DNA of 64,000 bases from CAVSNH01 sp963729275 (GTDB lineage: Bacteria > Actinomycetota > Acidimicrobiia > Acidimicrobiales > RAAP-2). The position numbers were made by a program, and so were the translations under genes. The stretch's first letter is position 1. Each line of letters starts with the position of its first letter. A model generated the notes under the pieces. The model was not told the origin of the DNA. It saw only the letters and a program-made list of their open reading frames with translations, and did no database searches. Of the stretch, positions 16,888-24,949 are shown piece after piece. The stretch covers positions 173,259 through 237,258 of the forward strand of contig CAVSNH010000005.1 in NCBI GenBank assembly GCA_963729275.1, given 5' to 3'.

Positions 16888-17982
16888 TCAGGCGGCGTGC
16901 CCGGCCGTCCACTCGAGGAAGGCGTCGAGCGGCCGGGTGTTCATGACCCGATCCACGGTCACCCCTGACCGAGCCGCCTGCTCACAGCCGTAGCGCTGCC
17001 ACTCGAGCTGGCCCGGGGCGTGGGCGTCGGTGTCGATGGTCACCACGCACCCGGCGGCCAGGGCGAGCTCCAGCAAGGGCTCGGGTGGGTCGAGCCGCTC
17101 GGGCCGAGAATTGACCTCGACGGCCGTGCCCGTGCGCGCGCAGGCCTCGAAGACGCGCTCGGCGTCGAAGGAAGAAGGTGGTCGGCCGCGCCCCACGATG
17201 AGCCGGCCGGTGCAGTGGCCGAGGATGTCGGTGTGAGGGCTCTCGATGGCCCGCAGCATGCGTGTGGTCATGGCCGCCTCCTCCATGCGCAGCTTCGAGT
17301 GCACGCTGGCCACCACCACGTCGAGCCCGGCCAACAGGTCCTCGTCCTGGTCGAGGCCCCCGTCCTCCAGAATGTCGACCTCGATGCCGGTCAGGATGCG
17401 GAACGGCGCCAGCTCCTCGTTCAGCTCTGCCACCACCTCGAGCTGCTGGCGGAGCCGCTCGGGGTTGAGCCCGTGGGCGACGGTCAAGCGCGGGCTGTGG
17501 TCGGTGAGGGCCCAGTAGTGGTGGCCCAGGGCCTTGGCGGCTTCGGCCATGTCGCGGATAGGGCTCCCGCCGTCCGACCAGTCGGAGTGGCTGTGGCAGT
17601 CACCCTGCAACGCCGCCCACAGGCCCTCCGCCGCGCTGTCGAGCGTCGGAAGCTCCGACTCCTCGGACCCCTCCAGCTTCTGGAGGTAGGACGGTTCCTC
17701 GCCCCGGCTGGCTTCGGCGATTACCAGCGCGGTGGTCTTGCCGACGCCGGGGATGGCCTGCAGGGCCGAGGGGGTCATGGCCGCCAGCTCCTCGACCGGG
17801 TGCTCGGCGATGGCGTCGGCCGCCGTGCGGAAGGCCCGGACCTTGTAGGTCTCGGCCCGGCCGCGCTCGAGGAGGTAGGCGATGCGCCGGAGCGCCTCTG
17901 CCGGCCCGACCGGAGCCACCACGCCTGAATCGGCCGACGTGGGTTTGGCCGATCCCTTCGGACGCTTGGCTGTCGGAGTCAC
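16888..17982 (-). CDS. Helix-hairpin-helix/PHP domain protein (PolX-like without polymerase core)
   Basis: 364 aa from GTG 17982, which overlaps the TGA of the LigD-type polymerase gene. Residues ~25-100 match the N-terminal HhH domain of DNA polymerase X (LQAIPGVGKTTALVIAE). The PHP metallophosphoesterase domain follows, with GDCHSHSDWSDG (His130, His132), TDHS near 160-163, GIEVDI (Glu201) and SVHSK (His228), and later TDAHA. The nucleotidyltransferase palm usual in bacterial PolX is missing, so this is a DNA-binding PHP phosphoesterase or nuclease rather than a polymerase. Translational coupling to LigD-Pol points to DNA end processing. Confidence 0.85.
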   Translation of the reverse strand: MTPTAKRPKGSAKPTSADSGVVAPVGPAEALRRIAYLLERGRAETYKVRAFRTAADAIAEHPVEELAAMTPSALQAIPGVGKTTALVIAEASRGEEPSYLQKLEGSEESELPTLDSAAEGLWAALQGDCHSHSDWSDGGSPIRDMAEAAKALGHHYWALTDHSPRLTVAHGLNPERLRQQLEVVAELNEELAPFRILTGIEVDILEDGGLDQDEDLLAGLDVVVASVHSKLRMEEAAMTTRMLRAIESPHTDILGHCTGRLIVGRGRPPSSFDAERVFEACARTGTAVEVNSRPERLDPPEPLLELALAAGCVVTIDTDAHAPGQLEWQRYGCEQAARSGVTVDRVMNTRPLDAFLEWTAGHAA

Positions 17983-19001
17983 GGCTCGTCCTTCTCCTTC
18001 TTCGCCCGGCTCGGCATCACCCGGGTGAGCTCGCCCGGTGCTTTGGGATATTCGGGTGGCCAGGGGGCATCGGGCAGTCCGTCCCTCCGGTCCCGGGCGG
18101 CCATGGCCAGCAGCGGCTCGAGCGACTGCGGGTCCTCGCCCATGGCCGACCATGGGTCACCTCGTTCGGCCAGGCGGTCGGGGACCGTCGTGATGGTGAG
18201 CTCGTCGGGATCCACGGTGGCCACTTCGTCCCAGGCGAGGGGCGTCGACACCTGGCCACCGACCCGGGGCCGGGCGAACCAGGCGCCGAAGACGGTCTTG
18301 TGCGGCGCGTTCTGGTTGAAGTCAACGAACACGCGGGCTCCCCGCTCTTCCTTCCACCAGTTGGCGGTGATGAGGTCGGGGTGCCGCCGGGCAAGCTCGC
18401 GGGCCAGGGCCACCGCGCCGGCCCGCACCTCGGTGCTCGACCACTGGGGCAACAAACGGGCGTAGATATGGATGCCGCGGTTGCCCGTCGTCTTCGGGTA
18501 GCCGGAGATGCCCAGCTCGGTGAGGAGGGTGTGCACATGGTCGGTCGCCGTCCGCACCTCGTCGAAGCCGACCCCCGGTTGCGGGTCGAGGTCGATGCGG
18601 AGCTCGTCGGCGTGCGTCGGATCGTCGGCCCGGTATGGCCAGAGATGCAGCCCGATGCAACCCAGGTTCACCGCCCAGAGGACGTGGGCCACGTCATGGA
18701 CGACGAGCGCATTGGAGGTGGTGCCGTTCACCGTGCGGACGGTCGTGGTGTGGAGCCACCGAGGCGCACCGGCTGGGACGCGCTTCTGGAAGAAGGACTT
18801 GCCGCCCGCGCCGCCTGGGAACCGCTGCAAGAGAGCGGGACGGTCGCCCGCCGTCCGGCTCAGAGCCTCGGCGATCGAGAGGTAGTACGAAACAAGGTCG
18901 AACTTGGTCGCCCCCAACGCCGGGAAGTACACCTTGTCGGGGTTGGAGATGGCGACCGTCTGGCCGCAGCTGACCACCTCACGCACGCTCTTCGGGGCCA
19001 C
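17979..19001 (-). CDS. LigD-type DNA primase/polymerase domain protein (end joining)
   Basis: 340 aa stand-alone PolDom of the archaeo-eukaryotic primase family. The catalytic aspartates are in RIDLDP (Asp137, Asp139), with a third in RVFVDFNQN. The nucleotide-binding signature is KTTGNRGIHIY (His178). The N-terminal DKVYFPALGATKFDLVSYY is the usual start of LigD polymerase domains. In known bacterial NHEJ this domain fills gaps, preferring ribonucleotides, at Ku-held ends. Here the ligase is a separate gene and no Ku is visible nearby. Confidence 0.93.
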   Translation of the reverse strand: MAPKSVREVVSCGQTVAISNPDKVYFPALGATKFDLVSYYLSIAEALSRTAGDRPALLQRFPGGAGGKSFFQKRVPAGAPRWLHTTTVRTVNGTTSNALVVHDVAHVLWAVNLGCIGLHLWPYRADDPTHADELRIDLDPQPGVGFDEVRTATDHVHTLLTELGISGYPKTTGNRGIHIYARLLPQWSSTEVRAGAVALARELARRHPDLITANWWKEERGARVFVDFNQNAPHKTVFGAWFARPRVGGQVSTPLAWDEVATVDPDELTITTVPDRLAERGDPWSAMGEDPQSLEPLLAMAARDRRDGLPDAPWPPEYPKAPGELTRVMPSRAKKEKDEP

Positions 19002-19080
19002 CCGTCCACGTTACCGAGGGGTCGATGGCTCAGCCGGCCTCGGCCAGGCCCGGCCCGACGAAGGCGTCGGTCGTGGCGAT

Positions 19081-20409
19081 TCACGTCTCGTCCGACCCGG
19101 AGATCTGCCCCAGATAGAAGTGGGTCCCCTGGTCGTCGACCGCCTCCGAGGTGATGCCGTAGGGCTGTTGCTCCGGCTCGGTGGCCGTCCCTCCTGCGGC
19201 GCGCACGCGGGCGACGGCGGCATGGACGTCGTCCACCTGGTACATCGGCACACAACGGGCCGTCGGGCGGCCTCCGGCGATGCCCACCATGGGCGTGACA
19301 CCTTCGACGCTCCAGCCGTCGTCCACGTGTCCGGGTGATGTCCGCCAGCCGAGCGCGGTCCCGTAGAACTCGCGGGTGCGGGCAGAGTCGGTCACCTCCA
19401 TGGTTGCGTAGACGACGTCGCCCTCACGGGCGGCGGTGGACGTGACCTCCGCACTCGGCCGGGGTACCGTGCCGCCCGGCGGCGTGAAGACGGCGAAGCG
19501 GGCCCCTTCCGGATCGGTGGCCTCGACCACGCGGCCAAAAGGCTCGTCCTGGGGCTCCGTTGCCGACGCGCCCGCGGCCCGGATCCGGTCGGCCGCCGCC
19601 TCGACGTCGTCGACGGCGTAGCAGCAGAACAGCGTGGGCTGGTCGACACCACCCCAGAGCCCGTGATGGAGGCGCTGTCCGATGACCCGGCGCCCTTGTT
19701 CCTGAGGGGCCCCCTCGAACCTCCACCCGAGCACGGCGGCGAAGAATGCGGCCGCCCGGGTCACGTCGGGCACCCATAGGGAGACGTATCCGATGTCACC
19801 GTGTCGCAGGCCCGCCGGATCCTGGCCGGCCGGCGGCTCCGGTTCGGAGGAAACCAGCCAACGGTGGCCGAAGGGATCCCGGATCACGCCGTTGCGGCCG
19901 TACTCGTAGTCGGCTGCCGGCCGCTCGAGGGTGGCCCCGGCGGCGACGCTGCGTTCGATCACCTGGTCGACGTCCTCGACGGACAGATGGAGGCTAAATG
20001 TGGCGCCACCTCCGGGCTCGGGTGCCACCACTCCGATCTCGGGGTGCTCCTCGGACAGCATGAGCCGCGCACCGGCGACATCGAGTTCGGCGTGTCCGAC
20101 GCGGCCGTCCGGCATCACGATCGGATCGCTCGTGAGCCGCGCACCGAGGGCTTCGCCGTACCAGTCGATGGCCTCCAATGCCCCGGAGACAGCCAGGTAG
20201 ACGGTGATGGTGGCCCGGCCCCCGAGCGCCGAGGAGGCTGTCGTCGCGGTGACGGGATGGTAAGGACGGTCGACGGTCAGCTCGGACACGGTGACTCCTT
20301 TCGGGAGGTCGAGGGCGCGGGCCAGCCGGTCCCGCAGGGTCGAGGCGAAGGTGGCATCGGGCAAAAGCGGGTCGGCCGATACGCACAGCCGGTCGAACTG
20401 GTCAGCCAT
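19081..20409 (-). CDS. Triple VOC (glyoxalase-fold) domain protein
   Basis: 442 aa from ATG 20409, overlapping the upstream sigma gene by 8 bp. Residues 1-45 are a helical tag (DQFDRLCVSADPLLPDATF) typical of VOC proteins encoded next to actinobacterial sigma factors. Three VOC units follow at about 50-168, 185-320 and 330-437, each with the R..AAGA... and DP.G..F patterns. None shows an obviously complete metal site from sequence alone, so binding or sequestration of small molecules is as likely as catalysis. Coupling to the sigma factor suggests the two act in one response. Confidence 0.82.
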   Translation of the reverse strand: MADQFDRLCVSADPLLPDATFASTLRDRLARALDLPKGVTVSELTVDRPYHPVTATTASSALGGRATITVYLAVSGALEAIDWYGEALGARLTSDPIVMPDGRVGHAELDVAGARLMLSEEHPEIGVVAPEPGGGATFSLHLSVEDVDQVIERSVAAGATLERPAADYEYGRNGVIRDPFGHRWLVSSEPEPPAGQDPAGLRHGDIGYVSLWVPDVTRAAAFFAAVLGWRFEGAPQEQGRRVIGQRLHHGLWGGVDQPTLFCCYAVDDVEAAADRIRAAGASATEPQDEPFGRVVEATDPEGARFAVFTPPGGTVPRPSAEVTSTAAREGDVVYATMEVTDSARTREFYGTALGWRTSPGHVDDGWSVEGVTPMVGIAGGRPTARCVPMYQVDDVHAAVARVRAAGGTATEPEQQPYGITSEAVDDQGTHFYLGQISGSDET

Positions 20410-20941
20410 CGCGTCCCTCCGTTGTCGCGTAGGCGCGCCGGAACGCGGTACGAGCTCGTACCAGGAGTGCCTCGGTGGCGTGCACCGTGCGCCCGAGCAG
20501 GCGGGCCACTTCGGGGACGGGCAAGTCGTCGAGATAGCGCAGGGTCAGAGCCGCCCGGTGTTGGGGGATGAGCTCATCGAGGGTCCGCCGGGTATCGACG
20601 GCGTCAGGGTCGAACTCGATGTCGGCCGGCTCGGGAAGGGCCCCGGAGAGCATCTCGAAGCGCCGTTCCTCGCGGCCCATCCGTCGCCAGTGGTCGACGA
20701 GCTTGTTGCGGGCCACCGTCACCGCCCACGGCACCGAGGGCTCCGGCGGAGCCGGGCCGCGGGCGGCGTCGACGGCGGCCAGGAAGGTCTCGGCACACAG
20801 ATCCTCGGCCACCGCCGTCGGCCCACAGCGCCGGGCCAGGTAGCCATAGACATGGGGAAGGGCGTGGTCGTAGAAGCGCAGGAATCGCGCCACCGGGTCG
20901 TCGTCCACAGCCTGGTCCGCGTCGGCGGTTTGTTCGCCCAC
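20402..20941 (-). CDS. ECF-type RNA polymerase sigma factor
   Basis: 179 aa from GTG 20941, preceded by GATGAGGAT. Region 2 contains YGYLARRCGPTAVAEDLCAE and VARNKLVDHWRRM. Region 4 contains LTLRYLDDLPVPEVARLLGR and a final HTH helix VHATEALLVRARTAFRRAY. It is divergent from the MFS exporter gene, about 115 bp away, and overlaps the VOC gene by 8 bp. No anti-sigma is encoded; the VOC protein may take the sensing role. The start is uncertain because the frame stays open upstream. Confidence 0.85.
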   Translation of the reverse strand: MGEQTADADQAVDDDPVARFLRFYDHALPHVYGYLARRCGPTAVAEDLCAETFLAAVDAARGPAPPEPSVPWAVTVARNKLVDHWRRMGREERRFEMLSGALPEPADIEFDPDAVDTRRTLDELIPQHRAALTLRYLDDLPVPEVARLLGRTVHATEALLVRARTAFRRAYATTEGRDG

Positions 20942-21056
20942 ATCCTCATCATCGTCCGGGCCGGGACTTCTCCAACGGTCGAACGGAGAAATCAGGGGCC
21001 GGCCCGGCCAGGCAGATGGCGTGCCCGGCCGTCGGCCGTGCCATAGGTTCACCGTG

Positions 21057-22553
21057 ATGCGCCTGTCGACCGCCGCGGGACGGTGGGTCATAACCGCCAC
21101 CGTCCTCGGATCGGCGATGGCCGCCATCGACGCCACCGTCGTCGGGATCGCCCTGCCCAGCATCGGTCGGCAGTTCCACGCCGAACTCGGCACTCTGCAA
21201 TGGGTCGTCACCGGTTACACGCTGACGTTGTCCGCCTTCCTCCTCCTCGGCGGCTCACTCGGCGACCGACTTGGCCGCCGCAAGGTGTTCTGCGTGGGCG
21301 TGGTGTGGTTCTCGCTGGCCTCTGCCGCCTGCGCGCTGGCCCCCGACTCAACCGCGCTCATCGTGACCCGCGTCATTCAGGGCGTGGGTGCGGCCCTGCT
21401 GACCCCAGGAAGCCTGGCCATCATCGAGGCATCGTTCGACCCCCAGGATCGGGGTCGGGCCATCGGTGCCTGGTCGGGCCTCGGTGGCGTGGCCACCGCC
21501 GCCGGCCCGTTGCTCGGTGGCTACCTGATCGCCGCCGCCTCGTGGCGATGGATCTTCCTCATCAACCTGCCCATCGGTGTGCTGGTCCTCCTCGTGTCCA
21601 TCCGCCACGTGCCCGAGTCGCGAGACCCCACTGTCACGGGGGCCATCGACGTACCGGGTGCCGCCCTGGCCGCGATCGCGCTCGGCGGCCTGACCTATGG
21701 CCTGATCGAAGGACCGGCCCGCGGATGGTCGGATCCTTCGGTGCTCGGCCTCATCGGGATCGGAGCGGTGGCCACCGTTGGGTTCGTCCTGGTCGAGCAC
21801 TGGACGGCCGCACCGATGTTGCCCCTCGACGTCTTCCGTATCCGCCAGTTCACCGTGACCAATGGGGTGACCTTCATCATCTACGCCGCGCTCAGTGGCG
21901 TGCTCTTTCTGCTGCCGGTCGCCCTGCAGATCGTCGGCCACTACTCGCCCTTGGAGTCGGGCGCGGCACTGCTGCCGCTCACGCTCATCATGCTGGTGTT
22001 GTCGGCTCGGTCGGGTCGATTGGCGGCCCGCATCGGCCCACGGCTGCAGATGAGCGTGGGGCCCATGGTGGTCGCCGTTGGCGTCGCCTTGCTTTCCCGG
22101 GTGGCCACCGACCACTCCTACTTGTCGGGCGTGCTGCCCGCCGTGATTGTCCTCGGGCTGGGGCTGGCCACGACGGTGGCGCCCCTCACCATGACGGCCC
22201 TCGGGTCGGTCTCCGAACAGCACTCGGGGTTGGCCTCGGCGGTCAACAACGATGTGGCTCGGGTGGGAGGCCTCCTCGCCGTGGCCATCCTGCCGGCTCT
22301 GGCCGGCATCAGCGGTCGCAGCTACCTCCATCCGTCGCAGCTCGCCGGTGAGTTCCACATGGCCATGCTCATCGGAGCGACGTGGTGTGTCGCCGGAGGT
22401 CTCGCTTCAGCGATCGGGATTCGCAACCCGAGCCGGCCGATCCCGTCCGGGCCGGACGGTGGACACCCGGCTGAAGTCGAGGGCGGTGGATTCCATTGCG
22501 CGCTGGAGGCGTCGCCGCTCGCCGCCAACTCCCGACCGGTGCCCGCGCCGTAG
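21057..22553 (+). CDS. MFS drug exporter, DHA2 (14-helix, EmrB/QacA-like) family
   Basis: 498 aa from ATG 21057. Fourteen hydrophobic helices can be traced. Motif A is GGSLGDRLGRRKVF. The family-characteristic AAIDATVVGIALPSIGRQF in helix 1, QWVVTGYTLTLSAFLL in helix 2 and motif C-like GLGGVATAAGPLLGGYL are visible. Members export cationic drugs or other hydrophobic compounds by proton antiport. The C-terminal ~50 residues are a non-membrane tail. The gene is divergent from the sigma/VOC operon, which may share its control region. Confidence 0.9.
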   Translation: MRLSTAAGRWVITATVLGSAMAAIDATVVGIALPSIGRQFHAELGTLQWVVTGYTLTLSAFLLLGGSLGDRLGRRKVFCVGVVWFSLASAACALAPDSTALIVTRVIQGVGAALLTPGSLAIIEASFDPQDRGRAIGAWSGLGGVATAAGPLLGGYLIAAASWRWIFLINLPIGVLVLLVSIRHVPESRDPTVTGAIDVPGAALAAIALGGLTYGLIEGPARGWSDPSVLGLIGIGAVATVGFVLVEHWTAAPMLPLDVFRIRQFTVTNGVTFIIYAALSGVLFLLPVALQIVGHYSPLESGAALLPLTLIMLVLSARSGRLAARIGPRLQMSVGPMVVAVGVALLSRVATDHSYLSGVLPAVIVLGLGLATTVAPLTMTALGSVSEQHSGLASAVNNDVARVGGLLAVAILPALAGISGRSYLHPSQLAGEFHMAMLIGATWCVAGGLASAIGIRNPSRPIPSGPDGGHPAEVEGGGFHCALEASPLAANSRPVPAP

Positions 22554-22579
22554 TAGGAGGGTCGTGGCGGGGGTCCCCG

Positions 22580-23359
22580 TTAGTCGCCCTCCAGCTCGTA
22601 GACGGCGTGGACCGGCCAGTGGTCGGACGGGGGGACGTGGTCGGCGAACACGTGAGGTGACGAGGCCGACAGCGCTCGGGCCTGGTCGTTGGCCACGATC
22701 CAGTCGTAGACGAAGCTCGAGGAGAATCCATACTTGAGCAGCCGGTCGCCGAAGGCGGGCATAGTCGGTGGTGGAAGCTGGGCGAGCCTTGCGAAGCAGC
22801 TGTGGAAACCGCTTTTGAACAGATGGGCCAAGGGGACCAGTGCGTCGGCGAAGTCGCCGACGAGGAATGCCGGTTCGTCAGCGCCTACCAGGCGGCCGAG
22901 TGCGTCAATGGCTCGCTTCGTCTCTGGCACCCGGCTGCTCCAACCCTCATCGAGCTCCTTGGGCGTGTCGGCCGAGGTCAGGTGCATCGAACCCACCCAG
23001 AGGGTCCGTGGCCGGTCCCGCAGCTGGAGTCGGACCCAGAACAGGCGGCGATCGTCGGGGGGCTCGATCCCGATGTCCTCGGCTCCGTGATCGACCAGTT
23101 CGAAGAGCCCGTTGTGCCACCAGATGTTCCCCTCTGTCGTCCACCCGGAGAGGTCGTCCTCTACGCGGGCGTGGTCGGGGAGCGCCTCGTCGATGAGGGC
23201 GCCACTCTCCACCGACAATTCTTGGACGCCCATCACATCCGGCAGATATGTCGTGCAGAAGTGCCGGAGAGCAGGAGATCGCTCCTCCCACCGTTCCGTG
23301 CCCCACAGGTTGTAGGTGACGATCGACATCCGAACGGGATACATGACCATCTCTTCCAC
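22580..23359 (-). CDS. Endonuclease/exonuclease/phosphatase (EEP) family protein
   Basis: Up to 259 aa. The start may be GTG 23359, ATG 23350, ATG 23344 or ATG 23329 (MSIVTYNLWG). The EEP signature set is present: Asn in TYNLWG, Glu in GVQE, the strand VGSMHLTS, GDFADA and the C-terminal SDHWPVHAVYELEG. These residues build the metal-dependent phosphodiesterase site shared by ExoIII, DNase I and lipid or sugar phosphatases. The DNA-repair-specific motifs of ExoIII are not evident, so the substrate is open. Confidence 0.85.
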   Translation of the reverse strand: MEEMVMYPVRMSIVTYNLWGTERWEERSPALRHFCTTYLPDVMGVQELSVESGALIDEALPDHARVEDDLSGWTTEGNIWWHNGLFELVDHGAEDIGIEPPDDRRLFWVRLQLRDRPRTLWVGSMHLTSADTPKELDEGWSSRVPETKRAIDALGRLVGADEPAFLVGDFADALVPLAHLFKSGFHSCFARLAQLPPPTMPAFGDRLLKYGFSSSFVYDWIVANDQARALSASSPHVFADHVPPSDHWPVHAVYELEGD

Positions 23360-23409
23360 TCAGCCCGGCTCGGCCGTCGGACCCGCGCACTCAACCGAAT
23401 GCGCCGGGG

Positions 23410-23838
23410 TCAGACGACCTTCAAGGAGACCTCGATGTTCCCTCGAGTTGCGTTGCTATAGGGGCAGACCTCGTGGGCGGAGGCCACGATCTTCTTGGCC
23501 GCCTCCTCGTCGACACCGGGGATGTGCACGTCGAGCTCGACGGCGAGCCCGAAGGCGCCGCCCTCGATGGTGCCGATCGTCACCCTGGCCGTGACCTCGG
23601 AGTCGCTGGTGTCGGCACCTACCCGGCGAGCGACCACGGCCATGGCACTCTGGAAGCAGGCGGCGTAGCCGAGGGCGAAGAGCTGTTCGGGGTTTGTCGC
23701 CCCACCGACACCTCCCATCTCGGCGGGAGGACGGAGGTCGAGATCCAAGACGCCATCCGACGAGCGGCCGTGTCCCTCGCGGCCTCCCTTCACGGTGGCC
23801 TCGGCCGTATAGAGCGGTTTCTTCAGAGCAGTGGGCAT
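23410..23838 (-). CDS. ohr: Organic hydroperoxide resistance protein (Ohr/OsmC family)
   Basis: 142 aa from ATG 23838 with the ribosome site GGAGAGGAAC just upstream. The two redox cysteines of Ohr are present, Cys61 in GYAACFQSAM and Cys125 in EVCPYSNATRGN. LYTAEATVKGGREGHGRSSDG is the standard N-terminal region (split here as LYTAEATVKGG and REGHGRSSDG). The enzyme reduces organic hydroperoxides with lipoylated or thiol reductants in the cytoplasm. The frame stays open into an upstream CT-rich repeat, but those residues are low-complexity and not part of the family. It is divergent from padR. Confidence 0.95.
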   Translation of the reverse strand: MPTALKKPLYTAEATVKGGREGHGRSSDGVLDLDLRPPAEMGGVGGATNPEQLFALGYAACFQSAMAVVARRVGADTSDSEVTARVTIGTIEGGAFGLAVELDVHIPGVDEEAAKKIVASAHEVCPYSNATRGNIEVSLKVV

Positions 23839-23851
23839 CGTTCCTCTCCTT

Positions 23852-23951
23852 CTGTCTCCTCGTTGTCTCCTCGGTCTGTCTCCTCGGTCTGTCTCCTCGG
23901 TCTGTCTCCTCGTCTGTCTTCTCGTTGTCTTGTCTTCTCGTTGTCTCCTCG
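23852..23951. repeat. Short tandem repeats upstream of ohr (13-bp TGTCTCCTCGGTC units)
   Basis: About 100 bp of CT-rich sequence built of imperfect copies of TGTCTCCTCGGTC and the shorter variants CTGTCTTCTCGT and TGTCTCCTCGT. On the ohr-sense strand this reads as repeated GAGGAGACAGACC, giving several SD-like GGAG elements before the real one. It lies in the ohr 5' region between divergent ohr and padR. Confidence 0.8.
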
Positions 23952-24086
23952 GTTTCCGAGTCGGGCCCGGCAGAGCGATTTGGAGTTGCGCCCAGCTGTC
24001 GCCCTGACTCGGGCGGCGCTGGATCCCTCGGTCGCACAGCGTGGCACACGGTGGTCCTCCGGCGCCGACCCGGAGTATTCGGTCTG

Positions 24087-24124
24087 AGATCACTCTTTAC
24101 AGATCACTCTAAATAGAATAATAT
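24087..24124 (+). promoter_or_regulatory. padR promoter with overlapping direct-repeat operator
   Basis: -35 TTTACA (24096-24101) and -10 TAATAT (24119-24124) are separated by exactly 17 bp. The predicted start point falls on the padR ATG at 24131, so the mRNA is probably leaderless. Two identical 10-bp repeats AGATCACTCT (24087-24096 and 24101-24110) flank and overlap the -35 box and are the obvious candidate operator for PadR autoregulation. Confidence 0.65.
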
Positions 24125-24130
24125 AGCTAC

Positions 24131-24772
24131 ATGCCTCGTGCGGCTCGATCAAATCCCCTGGCCCTGGCGGTGCTGGTGACCCTGGCCGAACGGCCGATGC
24201 ACCCGTACGAGGTCGCGCAGACACTGCGTCAGCGGGCCAAGCAGGAGAGCGTGCGCCTCAACTATGGGTCGCTCTACGCCGTGGTCGAGGCCCTCGAGAA
24301 ACGGGGCCTCATCCGGGCCAAGGAGACGGTGAAGGACGGGAAGCGCCCGGAGCGCACGATCTACGAGATGACCGACGACGGGGAACGCGAGATGGCCGAC
24401 TGGATGACGGAGCTCATCGGCGTCCCCATCAAGGAGTACCCCGCCTTCATGGCTGGGCTCTCGTTCTTGCCCGCGCTCGAGCCCGACGACGCCCTCGCCG
24501 CGCTGCGCATCCGGGCCGACGTGCTCACCGTGAAGCTGGCCGCCCTCAAGGGCGCCATGGAGGCGACCAAGAAGGCGGGCTTGCCGCGGCTCTTCGAGCT
24601 CGAGGTCGAGTACGAGGAGGAGCTCCTCGCCGCCGAACAGAAATTCGTGCGGGCACTGATCGAGGACATCGAGGCCGGGGTCCTCGAAGGCCTCGAGATG
24701 TGGAAGAGCTTCCACGCCGACGGGGTCAATCCGGAGGAGTTCGCCATCACGCTCCAACCGCCCAGCGAATGA
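24131..24772 (+). CDS. PadR family transcriptional regulator
   Basis: 213 aa. The winged-helix domain at about 8-85 has the family pattern NPLALAVLVTLAERPMHPYE, LNYGSLYAVVEALEKRGLI and RTIYEMTDDGEREM. The C-terminal ~120 residues form the PadR helical dimerisation domain (AALRIRADVLTVKLAALKGAM, LEVEYEEELLAAEQKFVRAL). PadR-type regulators commonly repress adjacent ABC or MFS exporters and respond to phenolics or drugs. A DrrAB-type exporter follows 177 bp downstream. There is no SD sequence; a leaderless transcript is predicted from the promoter position. Confidence 0.93.
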   Translation: MPRAARSNPLALAVLVTLAERPMHPYEVAQTLRQRAKQESVRLNYGSLYAVVEALEKRGLIRAKETVKDGKRPERTIYEMTDDGEREMADWMTELIGVPIKEYPAFMAGLSFLPALEPDDALAALRIRADVLTVKLAALKGAMEATKKAGLPRLFELEVEYEEELLAAEQKFVRALIEDIEAGVLEGLEMWKSFHADGVNPEEFAITLQPPSE

Positions 24773-24949
24773 CGTAGCAGAGAACGACCCGGGACCGGGA
24801 CCGCGCGCTTGCCCACGTGGCCTCGGGCCCGTACAACCACGAGCCCGAGCAACGGGGACCGAGGCCTACGGCGGTGCGTAGAGCGTCGGCTACCTCCCGT
24901 CGAGCGGAATCTCTTCTCCACGAGACCGACAGAACAAAGGAGCGCGCCC

